From contig NZ_QDKG01000001.1 in the NCBI RefSeq assembly GCF_003076635.1, positions 1,326,401 to 1,390,400 on the forward strand: DNA of 64,000 nt. The letters are read 5' to 3'. Each line of letters starts with the position of its first letter. Positions within the stretch are counted from its first letter, which is position 1. A program made the position numbers and the translations under genes. Positions 28,005 through 36,801 of the stretch are shown one piece after another. Under the pieces are notes generated by a model. That model made no database searches. It was not told where the DNA came from and was given only the letters and a program-made list of their open reading frames with translations. This DNA comes from Sphingobacterium corticibacter. GTDB lineage: Bacteria > Bacteroidota > Bacteroidia > Sphingobacteriales > Sphingobacteriaceae.

Positions 28005-29276
28005 GTGTCTATAACTACAGAAAATAAGAATAAGGGGAAAGTGCTTGTTGTAGGCGCCGGAATTGCGGGCTTATGCAGCGCTTATTACCTGCTCAAGGCG
28101 GGTTGGGAAGTACAAGTGCTGGATAAGGAAGATGGACAGAATAATTGTTCCATCGGCAATGCCGGTATGATTGTGCCTAGCCATTTTACGCCATTGGCCG
28201 CGCCAGGAATTGTCGCGCAAGGTCTTCGCTGGATGCTTGATAGCAAAAGTCCATTTTATGTACGGCCATCGCTCAATCCCGATTTGATTAATTGGGGATT
28301 GAAATTCCTGCGGCATGCCAACCAAAAGCATGTGGATGCCCACGCTGAAGCCATTCGCGATTTAAACTTGTACAGTAGTCAGCTTTACGATATACTGAAA
28401 GACGAGGTCGGATTTGATTTTGAACTACGCCAAAACGGCATCATGATGCTATACAAATCCAAAGCAGCAGAACATGAAGAGCAAGAACTAGCTGAACGTG
28501 CACGCGCATTAGGATTAGATGCTGTGCCGTACGATAAAGATGGTATTCAAGCCTTGGAACCTAACTTGCGCCTTGACGCGGTAGGAGGTATTCTATATAA
28601 TTGCGATGGTATTCTTTCACCTTCCAAATTAATGCATGGCTTAACTGTCTTGTTAAAAGAAGCAGGCGTCACCTTCAACTACCAAACTTCGGTAGAGGGA
28701 TTCCAAGTTTCGGGAAATAAAGTAACCGCGGTAAAAACCTCGAAAGGCACATTTGATGCAGATGAGGTCGTGATTACAGGTGGTGCTTCTTTACCTCATT
28801 TGGTTAGAAGTTTAAACATCAAAACGCCATTGATGCCGGGAAAAGGCTATTCCTTCATGGTAGAGCCGCCTGAAAATACCGCGATGCAGCATGCGGCGCT
28901 GCTCGTCGAAGCCCGCGTAGCGGTAACGCCAATGAACGGACAAATTCGCTTTAGCGGTACGATGGAATTGGGCCCGGCCAACGACAAGATTTATACCAAC
29001 CGTGTGAAAGGTATTGTAGAAGCTATTCCAAATTATTTCCCTGACCTGCATGTGTCTTATCCCGATAAAGTGTGGTATGGATATCGCCCTTGTTCGCCAG
29101 ATGGTTTGCCGTATCTCGGTCGCTCATCGCGCTATCAAAATGTATTGATAGCAGGTGGTGCTGGTATGATGGGGCTGAGCCTCGGGCCAGCCTTTGGAAA
29201 AACTATTGCTGATCTCTTGGATGGCAATAACCCGCAGACAAATATTCAGGGATTTCGACCCGAGCGGTTTCAATAA
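28005..29276 (+). CDS. FAD-dependent D-amino-acid dehydrogenase, probable cis-4-hydroxy-D-proline dehydrogenase
   Basis: DadA-like flavoprotein of 423 residues. The dinucleotide-binding motif VVGAGIAGLCSAYYL is near residues 15-29. The GNAGMIVPSH block is at 51-60 and the C-terminal GYRPCSPDGLPYLG and GGAGMMGLSLGP segments complete the FAD site. It starts with GTG at 28005, 23 bases after the epimerase; there is no suitable ATG before the FAD motif. In context it oxidises cis-4-hydroxy-D-proline to 1-pyrroline-4-hydroxy-2-carboxylate, passing electrons to the respiratory chain. It is a single-chain form, unlike the three-subunit enzyme known in some Pseudomonas. Confidence 0.88.
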   Translation: MSITTENKNKGKVLVVGAGIAGLCSAYYLLKAGWEVQVLDKEDGQNNCSIGNAGMIVPSHFTPLAAPGIVAQGLRWMLDSKSPFYVRPSLNPDLINWGLKFLRHANQKHVDAHAEAIRDLNLYSSQLYDILKDEVGFDFELRQNGIMMLYKSKAAEHEEQELAERARALGLDAVPYDKDGIQALEPNLRLDAVGGILYNCDGILSPSKLMHGLTVLLKEAGVTFNYQTSVEGFQVSGNKVTAVKTSKGTFDADEVVITGGASLPHLVRSLNIKTPLMPGKGYSFMVEPPENTAMQHAALLVEARVAVTPMNGQIRFSGTMELGPANDKIYTNRVKGIVEAIPNYFPDLHVSYPDKVWYGYRPCSPDGLPYLGRSSRYQNVLIAGGAGMMGLSLGPAFGKTIADLLDGNNPQTNIQGFRPERFQ

Positions 29277-29299
29277 AACCCAAAAATACCTTCCTTATT

Positions 29300-31048
29300 A
29301 TGATAACTATTCGCTCACAACTAATCATCGGTCTTTGCTCTTTAGCGACCGCGCTTGCTCAAGCTCAACATATGAACGAACATACTACGCCGCTAGAACC
29401 TTACGTGATCCGATACGGTCACGATGAGCAGGCCATCAATTATTTTTACGGCCCCATGCCCAAGGGATGGGGTTTTCAACGCTCGGCACCATCGCCAGAA
29501 CAGATAAACCGCTTATTGGTATTGGATCGCTCTTATTTCAAAGAGCTAGAAGAAGTGGATTACAACAATCTGCCGACGGGCGGACAAGTGGATTACCAAT
29601 TGCTAAAGCGCAAAATAGCGCGTCATAGCGAAGATCTACAAGCGGATCTCGAAACCTACAAACGTTTAGAACATTACCTGCCTTTTGCGGCTGTAATCTA
29701 CGATTTCGAGCAAAAAAGGCGTCGCGGACATGAAGTAGATGCGAAGAAGCTGGCGACAGATCTGCAAAACACTGTTAAGCAAATACAACAGCAAAGCGAA
29801 CAAGTGAAGAATGGTAAAGCCATTCCATCGGCAGATGTACAATTCCTGACGGAAATGATAGAAAGCGTGAAGCAGAGATTGGCTAGCGCTTTTGACTTTT
29901 ATAATGGTTACGATGTCGAGTTCACCTGGTGGATGCCGACCACGTTTGCCGATGTCAATACAGAATTAGATCAATACAAAGAAGTGCTCACATCCAAAAG
30001 CGATTGGAAAGTGTTTGACGATGGAAGCAACATCGGCGGTCAGCCGATCGGAAAGAAAATGCTCAATCAGAAGTTGCAAGATGAAATGATTGCCTACACG
30101 GCCGATGAATTGTTGGCTATTGCCGATAAGGAATGGGCATGGTGTGTGGCAGAGTTGCTGAAGGCATCTCGGGAAATGGGATTTGGTGACGATTGGCAAG
30201 CTGCGCAGGAAAAAGTGAAAAACACCTACGTACCGGTCGGAAAGCAACCTGAACTTATCAATCAGTTATATGATAAAGCCCAAGCTTTCATCAAAGAAAA
30301 TCAGTTGATGGATATTCCGCCTTTGGCTGATGAGACTTGGGGAATGATTATGATGACGCCAGAACGGCAGTTGGTCAATCCATTTTTTACTGGTGGCCGG
30401 GAGATTAGTATTTCGTATCCCACAAACACCATGACCTACGATCAAAAAATGATGAGTATGCGAGGCAATAACCCGTATTTTTCATTAGGAACGGTACAAC
30501 ATGAATTGGTGCCGGGTCATCATTTGCAGTATTTTATGAATCGCCGTTACAAACCGTATCGTGCACAGCATTTTAATACGCCATTTTGGACAGAAGGATG
30601 GACCTTGTATTGGGAATTACTACTTTACAGAATGGGCTTTGCCAAAACACCAGAAGAACGTATCGGTATGCTTTTTTGGCGCATGCACCGTTGTGCCCGC
30701 ATCACCTTTAGTATCAAATTCCATTTAGGGGAATGGACGCCGCAGCAATGCATCGATTATTTGGTAAACGAGGTAGGACACGAACCGGCAAATGCACATG
30801 GTGAAGTGAAGCGCTCTTTTGAAGGATCGTACGATCCACTATATCAGTTAGCGTATATGATCGGTGGCTTGCAATTGCTCAGCATTAGCGACGAACTCGT
30901 TGGGGACGGGAAGATGTCGTATGCCGAGTTTCATGATCGCGTAATCAAAGAGAATTACTTGCCCATGGAGATGCTAAGAGCTATCTTAAAGGATCAAAAA
31001 GTACCGCTCGATTATAAACCCGTATGGAAATTCTATTCAGCTAACTAA
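29300..31048 (+). CDS. Exported DUF885 metallopeptidase-like protein
   Basis: 582 residues with a signal peptide (about 1-22). The DUF885 core shows H401-E402 with H407 (HELVPGHHLQ), followed by E432 in WTEGWTLYWE. This is an HE-x4-H arrangement with a downstream glutamate, as in the peptidase-MA-like clan. The family is mostly uncharacterised; peptidase activity is inferred from the motif. The gene lies between the hydroxyproline pathway and a permease plus DPP-type peptidase in one operon (gaps 23 and 18 bases), which suggests that it cleaves Pro/Hyp-containing peptides in the periplasm. Confidence 0.85.
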   Translation: MITIRSQLIIGLCSLATALAQAQHMNEHTTPLEPYVIRYGHDEQAINYFYGPMPKGWGFQRSAPSPEQINRLLVLDRSYFKELEEVDYNNLPTGGQVDYQLLKRKIARHSEDLQADLETYKRLEHYLPFAAVIYDFEQKRRRGHEVDAKKLATDLQNTVKQIQQQSEQVKNGKAIPSADVQFLTEMIESVKQRLASAFDFYNGYDVEFTWWMPTTFADVNTELDQYKEVLTSKSDWKVFDDGSNIGGQPIGKKMLNQKLQDEMIAYTADELLAIADKEWAWCVAELLKASREMGFGDDWQAAQEKVKNTYVPVGKQPELINQLYDKAQAFIKENQLMDIPPLADETWGMIMMTPERQLVNPFFTGGREISISYPTNTMTYDQKMMSMRGNNPYFSLGTVQHELVPGHHLQYFMNRRYKPYRAQHFNTPFWTEGWTLYWELLLYRMGFAKTPEERIGMLFWRMHRCARITFSIKFHLGEWTPQQCIDYLVNEVGHEPANAHGEVKRSFEGSYDPLYQLAYMIGGLQLLSISDELVGDGKMSYAEFHDRVIKENYLPMEMLRAILKDQKVPLDYKPVWKFYSAN

Positions 31049-31066
31049 CGACTAAGGTACCTAATT

Positions 31067-32482
31067 ATGAATAACGAATCTCCAGAATTTAAAAAATCCT
31101 TGGGTCTACTAGACGCGACCATGTTGGTGGCCGGTAGTATGATCGGATCGGGTATATTTATCGTATCCTCCGATATTGCTCGGCATACTGGATCTGCTGG
31201 TTGGCTGATGGTCGTGTGGTTGATCGCCGGATTTATGACCTTGACAGCCGCGCTGAGTTACGGTGAGTTGAGCGCCATGTTTCCACGTGCAGGTGGACAA
31301 TATATTTATCTTAAAGAAGCCTACAGTCCATTGGTGAGCTTTACCTTTGGTTGGACATTTTTTGCGGTTATCCATACCGCGACTATTGCCGCCGTTGGTG
31401 TGGCCTTTTCCAAATTTACGGCCTACCTTTTTCCCATACTCGACGAAGACGTCATACTCTGGTCGCTGGGAACGTATGAGATTTCCTACGCGCAAGTGCT
31501 CGCGATCGCTGTCATATTTCTATTGACGTTCATCAATACCTTGGGCGTGCAAAATGGAAAAACCGTACAAACGATTATCACTATCTTAAAACTGCTGAGT
31601 CTTATTTTGTTAGTAAGCTTTGGTTTTTGGGCATTCGATAGCGAAGTATGGCAGTCGAATTGGGCGAGTGAAAACACTTGGAAGTTACAAAACCTATCGA
31701 AAGATGGATCGTATAGCGATTATACCATGATTGGCGCATTGGGCGCATTATCTGCCGCGATGGTAGGTGCTTTGTTTAGTAGCGATTCTTGGCATACTTC
31801 GTCTGCAGTAGCTGGTGAAATCAAAAATCCGAAACGCAATATTGGATTGAGCTTAGCACTTGGCACCATGATCGTTACCGTCGTTTACCTGCTTACTAAC
31901 TTAATGTATACTGGTGTGTTGCCTTTGACTGAAATGGCGGCTGCTCCAAAAGATCGCGTGGCGATGGTGGCAGCACAAGAGATTTTCGGTCCAGTCGGTA
32001 TCACGATTCTAGCCGTTATGATTATGGTGAGCACCTTTGGTTGCAATAATGGATTGATCCTTGCCGGAGCGCGAATCTATTATTCGATGGCGCAAGATGG
32101 TTTGTTCTTTAAGAAAATTGGCAAACTGAATAAGAATGCCGTACCAGCTTATGCCTTGTGGTTGCAAGGCATCGTGGCAGCAGCTTGGTGTCTTACTGGT
32201 CGCTACGGTGACCTGCTAGATATGATTACCTGCGTGGTGGTGATCTTCTACATGCTGTGTATCATCGGCGTATTTATCCTTCGGAAAAAACGACCTGATA
32301 TAGAGCGACCATACCGGGCGTTCGGTTATCCGATTCTGCCGGCGATTTATATTGTGATGGGATTGTCGTTTATCGTGCTACTCGTGATCTACAAACCACA
32401 ATTCACGTGGCCGGGTATCGGTATCACGCTGGCAGGCATTCCCCTATATTATTTAATAAAAAAGAAGAATCAAGTACTATGA
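31067..32482 (+). CDS. APC-family amino-acid permease
   Basis: Inner-membrane transporter of 471 residues with about 12 predicted membrane helices. TM1 carries the GSMIGSGIF motif (residues 22-30) typical of the APC superfamily, and a short cytosolic LRKKRPDIERPYRAFGYP segment precedes the last helices, as in LAT-like members. It probably imports an amino acid or small peptide; hydroxyproline or proline is the likely cargo from context, but the sequence does not prove it. Its TGA stop overlaps the start of the next gene (ATGA, 32479-32482), indicating translational coupling to the S9 peptidase. Confidence 0.92.
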   Translation: MNNESPEFKKSLGLLDATMLVAGSMIGSGIFIVSSDIARHTGSAGWLMVVWLIAGFMTLTAALSYGELSAMFPRAGGQYIYLKEAYSPLVSFTFGWTFFAVIHTATIAAVGVAFSKFTAYLFPILDEDVILWSLGTYEISYAQVLAIAVIFLLTFINTLGVQNGKTVQTIITILKLLSLILLVSFGFWAFDSEVWQSNWASENTWKLQNLSKDGSYSDYTMIGALGALSAAMVGALFSSDSWHTSSAVAGEIKNPKRNIGLSLALGTMIVTVVYLLTNLMYTGVLPLTEMAAAPKDRVAMVAAQEIFGPVGITILAVMIMVSTFGCNNGLILAGARIYYSMAQDGLFFKKIGKLNKNAVPAYALWLQGIVAAAWCLTGRYGDLLDMITCVVVIFYMLCIIGVFILRKKRPDIERPYRAFGYPILPAIYIVMGLSFIVLLVIYKPQFTWPGIGITLAGIPLYYLIKKKNQVL

Positions 32483-34713
32483 AAATAACACTCTTTGCCG
32501 TACTATCTACCTTTTACATCGCGTCAGGCTTTGCGCAAGGTACTGCGGCAGACTATGCTCGATCGAAGGACGTGCGAGAAAATACGCGTAATAACGTCTA
32601 TCAAATTCCACAGCAAATCACCTGGTCCAAGGATGGAAATGCTTTGGCTTACCGCGTGCGCCTGCGCGATGCAGGAAGTACCTTTGTATTGGTTGATGCC
32701 GCTCGTAAAACTAAAGTGAATGTAGATGCGGCCGCGTTAACAACAGCACTTTCGAAGGAACTGGGTAAAGCAATTCGCTTAGAAGATATCTCGGAACGGG
32801 ATTTTGAAGTGCTCGACGCGCAAAGAGTTAGTTTCTCCGCTGGCAAAAGCATTTGGCAATGGGATAATCAGCAGAAGCAATTAACGAAGCTAAAAGATGC
32901 AGATAACGACCGCAATGGCGGTTATTGGGGTCGTCGCTGGGATGATACAGCCGGTGAACCAATAACTTCTCCAGATGGTAACCATGTCGCCTTTATCAAA
33001 AACAATAATGTGTATGTACGCAAAAAGGACGAAACTGGTAAAGATGCCGAACGTCGGTTGACGTATGACGGCAGTCCGGGCGATTATTATTCTTCGCGCC
33101 TATACTGGTCGGCCGATAGTCGCAAGTTGGCGGTTTATCGCGTACGAAAAGCAGAAGTGCGTCAGCTCACGTTATTGGAATCTTCTCCTGCCGATCAGTT
33201 GCAACCTAAGTTGCAAACCAGAGATTATGTGAAGCCGGGTGATGCGCTGCCGCAATACCTTCCGACTATTGTAGATATAGAAACCGGCGATATCAAAGCT
33301 GCAGATCCTACCAAGATTGGCAATCAGTTTTCCATTACACCACCGTTGTGGAACAAAAGCAATACGGCAATCACTTTTGAGTACAACCAACGTGGTCATC
33401 AGCGTTACGAAATACTGGAACTATCTGCCAATACGGGTGCGACCAGAAGCGTGATTGCCGAAGTAAGCCCAACCTTTATCGATTATAGCGGTAAGAAATA
33501 CCGCAAAGATCTGGAAGATGCGGGTGAGATCATTTGGGCATCGGAGCGCGATGGTTGGAATCACCTTTACTTATTTGATGCGCAAAGCGGCAAAATCAAA
33601 AACCAGATTACCCAAGGAGATTGGGTGGTGCGTGGCGTAGAATATGTAGACGAAAAAGCAGGGGAAATATACTTCCAAGCCAGTGGTATGAAGAAAGGAG
33701 AGGATCCCTATTTAGTGCATTATTATGTGATTGGCATGGATGGTAAGGACTTGCGTGAAATTACTCCAGAAGCAGCTCATCATCAGGCTTATTTTAATGC
33801 TTCACATAAACTGTTTGTCGATGTATATTCGCGCATTGATCAAGCGCCTATAACCGTATTGCGCGATGCGAAAGATGGCAAAATCGTAATGGAATTGGAG
33901 CAGTCGGATATCAGCGAATTAAAAGCGACAGGTTGGCAACAGACGGAAGTGTTCCAAGCGAAAGGCCGCGATGGACAAACGGATATTTGGGGCGTCATTA
34001 TTCGTCCTTCTAACTTTGATCCGAATAAAAAATATCCGGTCATAGAGTACATCTATGCTGGTCCGCACAGTGCTTTCGTGCCGAAATCTTTTTACGCGAA
34101 TCCTTCGGGCATGCATGAACTGGCAGAGCTAGGTTTTATCGTGGTACAGATCGATGGTATGGGTACTTCTAATCGTTCTAAAGCTTTTCACGATGTGGCT
34201 TGGAAAAACTTAAAAGATGCTGGTTTTCCCGACCGTATTAAGTGGATGCAGGCGGCACAGAAGCAATATCCTTACATGGATTTAGAACGTGTCGGTATCT
34301 ATGGTACCTCGGCCGGTGGACAATCATCCACCGCGGGCTTACTTTTCCATCCAGAATTCTACAAAGTGGGTGTTTCGTCTTGTGGTTGTCACGACAACCG
34401 CATGGACAAAATCTGGTGGAATGAGCAATGGATGGGCTGGCCGGTAGGACCAGAATACATCGCGTGCTCGAACGTCGAAAATGCACACCGTTTGGAAGGA
34501 AAATTACTGTTGATCGTCGGTGAGTTGGATGATAACGTAGATCCAGCTTCTACCTATCAATTGGTCGATCAATTGATTAAACATGGGAAAGATCATGATT
34601 TCATCATGGTGCCGGGTATGGGGCATTCCTCCGGTGGTGATTTTGGAGAGCACAAACGTCGGGATTTCTTCGTAAAACATCTTTTGCAGGTAGATCCGCC
34701 TTCTTGGAATTAG
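32479..34713 (+). CDS. Exported S9-family dipeptidyl-peptidase
   Basis: 744 residues when started at the ATG at 32479, which gives a clear signal peptide (MKITLFAVLSTFYIASGFAQ). An upstream extension in frame would lie inside the permease gene. The DPP-IV-type beta-propeller (about 45-480) is followed by the prolyl-oligopeptidase hydrolase domain with S611 (YGTSAGG), the Asp in GELDDNVDP near 684, and H716 (GMGHSSG). It is not a close copy of the DPP-IV at 17051-19225: the propeller differs and the active-site block is GTSAGG, not GWSGGG. It is the last gene of the seven-gene hydroxyproline operon and ends 17 bases before a terminator. Confidence 0.92.
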   Translation: MKITLFAVLSTFYIASGFAQGTAADYARSKDVRENTRNNVYQIPQQITWSKDGNALAYRVRLRDAGSTFVLVDAARKTKVNVDAAALTTALSKELGKAIRLEDISERDFEVLDAQRVSFSAGKSIWQWDNQQKQLTKLKDADNDRNGGYWGRRWDDTAGEPITSPDGNHVAFIKNNNVYVRKKDETGKDAERRLTYDGSPGDYYSSRLYWSADSRKLAVYRVRKAEVRQLTLLESSPADQLQPKLQTRDYVKPGDALPQYLPTIVDIETGDIKAADPTKIGNQFSITPPLWNKSNTAITFEYNQRGHQRYEILELSANTGATRSVIAEVSPTFIDYSGKKYRKDLEDAGEIIWASERDGWNHLYLFDAQSGKIKNQITQGDWVVRGVEYVDEKAGEIYFQASGMKKGEDPYLVHYYVIGMDGKDLREITPEAAHHQAYFNASHKLFVDVYSRIDQAPITVLRDAKDGKIVMELEQSDISELKATGWQQTEVFQAKGRDGQTDIWGVIIRPSNFDPNKKYPVIEYIYAGPHSAFVPKSFYANPSGMHELAELGFIVVQIDGMGTSNRSKAFHDVAWKNLKDAGFPDRIKWMQAAQKQYPYMDLERVGIYGTSAGGQSSTAGLLFHPEFYKVGVSSCGCHDNRMDKIWWNEQWMGWPVGPEYIACSNVENAHRLEGKLLLIVGELDDNVDPASTYQLVDQLIKHGKDHDFIMVPGMGHSSGGDFGEHKRRDFFVKHLLQVDPPSWN

Positions 34714-34730
34714 ATGTAACAAAATTCTAG

Positions 34731-34783
34731 TCGGCCAGCTTTAACGATAGTTTAATCTACTCTTGAAGCTGGCCGATTTTTTT
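34731..34783 (+). terminator. Terminator of the hydroxyproline operon
   Basis: 11-bp stem (TCGGCCAGCTT / AAGCTGGCCGA, arms 34731-34741 and 34766-34776) with a long loop, followed by seven T. Confidence 0.85.
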
Positions 34784-34823
34784 GCTTAAATTGTGTTGCA
34801 GTTTATCAATATATCGAAGCAAT

Positions 34824-35288
34824 ATGAACACACCTTTAGTATTTCAATTTATCTCCGAACCTTCTGATGTCAATTATGGTGGTAAAGTTCACGGTGGCAG
34901 TGTGATGAAATGGATCGATCAAGCGGGGTATGCCTGTGCGAGCACATGGAGCGGACGGTATTGTGTGACGGTGTACGTCGGGGGTATTCGTTTTTATCAA
35001 CCCATTAAGATTGGGCAGATCGTAAAGGTGGAAGCGCATGTGATTTACACTGGCTCTACAAGTATGCATATCGCGATCGACGTATATGCCAGGGATCTGA
35101 AAAAGGAAACGTTCGAGAAAAAAACGCATTGTATTATCGTGTTCGTCGCCACCGATGATGACGGAAAATCGGTATCTGTACCTAAATGGATTCCATACAC
35201 CGAGGAAGAAAAGAAGCAGGAAGAATACGCCAAACGCTTGATGGTACACCGTAAGCAGATCGAAGAGGAAATGAAGCCTTTTTTGTAG
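34824..35288 (+). CDS. Hotdog-fold acyl-CoA thioesterase (YciA-like)
   Basis: Cytoplasmic hydrolase of acyl-CoA thioesters. The ATG at 34824 gives 154 residues and lies after the preceding terminator; a longer frame would start within that terminator. The hotdog motif GGKVHGGSVMKWIDQAGYACA (about 19-39) contains the His-Gly-Gly and the acidic residue of the active site. The C-terminal KQEEYAKRLMVHRKQIEE helix is usual for the group. Stand-alone gene, convergent with the next one over 22 bases. Confidence 0.9.
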   Translation: MNTPLVFQFISEPSDVNYGGKVHGGSVMKWIDQAGYACASTWSGRYCVTVYVGGIRFYQPIKIGQIVKVEAHVIYTGSTSMHIAIDVYARDLKKETFEKKTHCIIVFVATDDDGKSVSVPKWIPYTEEEKKQEEYAKRLMVHRKQIEEEMKPFL

Positions 35289-35310
35289 GATTCCCATCTT
35301 AGGCATTTTC

Positions 35311-35925
35311 TTAAAAACGCCAACCCACATGTACTGCTGGAAAAGGAAAGATTGTAGACTGTTTGTAGGTTTGCTGACTGATGTTGATGCTTTTCGCACT
35401 TGGGGCATATAAGATTGCCAACCAAGGATTTATATATAGCCCTTTGTACTGTTTTTCGGCTTTGCCGAAAAGAAAGCGATAGCCGCCTCGTACGCCTAAA
35501 TTGAATCCCCATACGTTTTGTTCGTTAGAGTTCTCCCTCAGCGTGATTTGCTCTTTCGCATAGCTCACTTGTAGACCGGTATGCCATGCTTTGCTCGTGC
35601 CGAATAGAAAATCCGTCTTAACATCAAAGCCCGATGAATATACGCTAAAGGCATCATTGTTGACTACGAAAGCAGGTTGTGAGATCGCAAAAATGCCTGC
35701 GCTCGAGCGAAAACTACCATACTGCATAGCGGCGTGGAAAGAATATCCTTTCAAGATGTAAGCCAGTGGATCTATTTCAACCTCCAATCGGGGTGTGCTG
35801 CTTTCTTGTGCGATAGCTTGAGCAAAGAGTAGTGAGAACGTAAGTCCAACTAACAGAGTTTTCCAACGCGTCGATATGGTCTTAGCGTCATAAAATGGGA
35901 AGGAATAATGAGATGATTGCGTCAT
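35311..35925 (-). CDS. Hypothetical exported protein, probable small outer-membrane barrel
   Basis: 204 residues, not recognised as a named family. An N-terminal hydrophobic stretch ending AQAIAQ (about 23-40) looks like a signal peptide. The rest has alternating beta-strand character (LEVEIDPLAYILKGYSFHAAMQYG, GFNLGVRGGYRFLFG) and ends in an aromatic residue (HVGWRF), as in 8-stranded outer-membrane proteins. It lies downstream of a Crp/Fnr gene on the same strand with a 54-base gap, so the two may be co-expressed. Alternative frames over the same DNA look less protein-like. Confidence 0.65.
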   Translation of the reverse strand: MTQSSHYSFPFYDAKTISTRWKTLLVGLTFSLLFAQAIAQESSTPRLEVEIDPLAYILKGYSFHAAMQYGSFRSSAGIFAISQPAFVVNNDAFSVYSSGFDVKTDFLFGTSKAWHTGLQVSYAKEQITLRENSNEQNVWGFNLGVRGGYRFLFGKAEKQYKGLYINPWLAILYAPSAKSINISQQTYKQSTIFPFPAVHVGWRF

Positions 35926-35979
35926 ACCACGAAAATCGCCAATGGGATATGCAATCTCGTTAACAAAAGATAAGAAATA

Positions 35980-36564
35980 CTATTTCCTACATACTCGATT
36001 CCGAATCCGACTCAGGGAAACAGACGTAATGCCCAGAAATGAAGCAATAATATGATGTGGTACGCGCAGTAATAAATCTCCCTGTTGGCGCTCAAAATTC
36101 AAATAACGCTGTTCGGGCGTCTGCGTGATATGACTTGAAAAGATCCGCTGTGCATTGATGAAACGTTGCTCAGCGATAATACGCGTCAGCTGATTGACTT
36201 TGGGTACCGTTTCATGTAATTTATCAAAGTCGCGTCTATTAATGACCATTAATGTACAAGGCTCTAACGTTTCTAGCGCCTGATCCGATAATTCCTGCGT
36301 AAGAAAGCTCTGGTAGCTGCTAGCGAAATGATGCTCCTTAAACAAGAATACGGTCACATCTTGCTGTTTCGATCCAATACAATACAATCGTACGATGCCC
36401 TGCACAATAAAATACAGTTTCCGTTCCGTCCCACCAATTCGAGTGAGCACCGTGCCGGCTGGTACTTGTTGCAGCTCAAATGCGGAATAGAGCTTTTCCC
36501 ATTCGGTATCTTCCATGTCGATTATGGCAGATAGGGAGTTTTTGAATTTTTCTTGAATCATCAT
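35980..36564 (-). CDS. Crp/Fnr-family transcriptional regulator
   Basis: 194 residues: cyclic-nucleotide-binding-like jelly roll (about 15-115), a dimer helix (about 120-145) and a C-terminal helix-turn-helix (PHHIIASFLGITSVSLSRIRNRV, about 168-190). No FNR-type cysteine cluster is present. The effector is unknown; many Bacteroidota members of this type bind no cAMP. Two ATG codons in tandem (36564, 36561) start it. It diverges from the multi-PAS histidine kinase across 237 bases. Confidence 0.88.
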   Translation of the reverse strand: MMIQEKFKNSLSAIIDMEDTEWEKLYSAFELQQVPAGTVLTRIGGTERKLYFIVQGIVRLYCIGSKQQDVTVFLFKEHHFASSYQSFLTQELSDQALETLEPCTLMVINRRDFDKLHETVPKVNQLTRIIAEQRFINAQRIFSSHITQTPEQRYLNFERQQGDLLLRVPHHIIASFLGITSVSLSRIRNRVCRK

Positions 36565-36801
36565 CTGCGATTTAAATTATGATAAAAACGTTTACTAAAG
36601 CAGTTTAATGCATTATAATTATGTTAATTCATCGCTATTAATCTCGTCAAATTATACGCATCATTGGATAGCGGTTTATTGTTTGATGATTTTTATCCTT
36701 TTTGGTAAAACAATTAATCAAATATGATGTAAAAAGAAGTACTGATATTTAATAGATTACTACTTACATAGTCATTAGTTTTCAAGACCATTATTTTAAG
36801 T

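Noticed and set aside
35045..35512. Long minus-strand reading frame overlapping the thioesterase gene and the small barrel gene.
   Set aside because: It conflicts with two better-supported genes and shows no signal, domain or barrel pattern.
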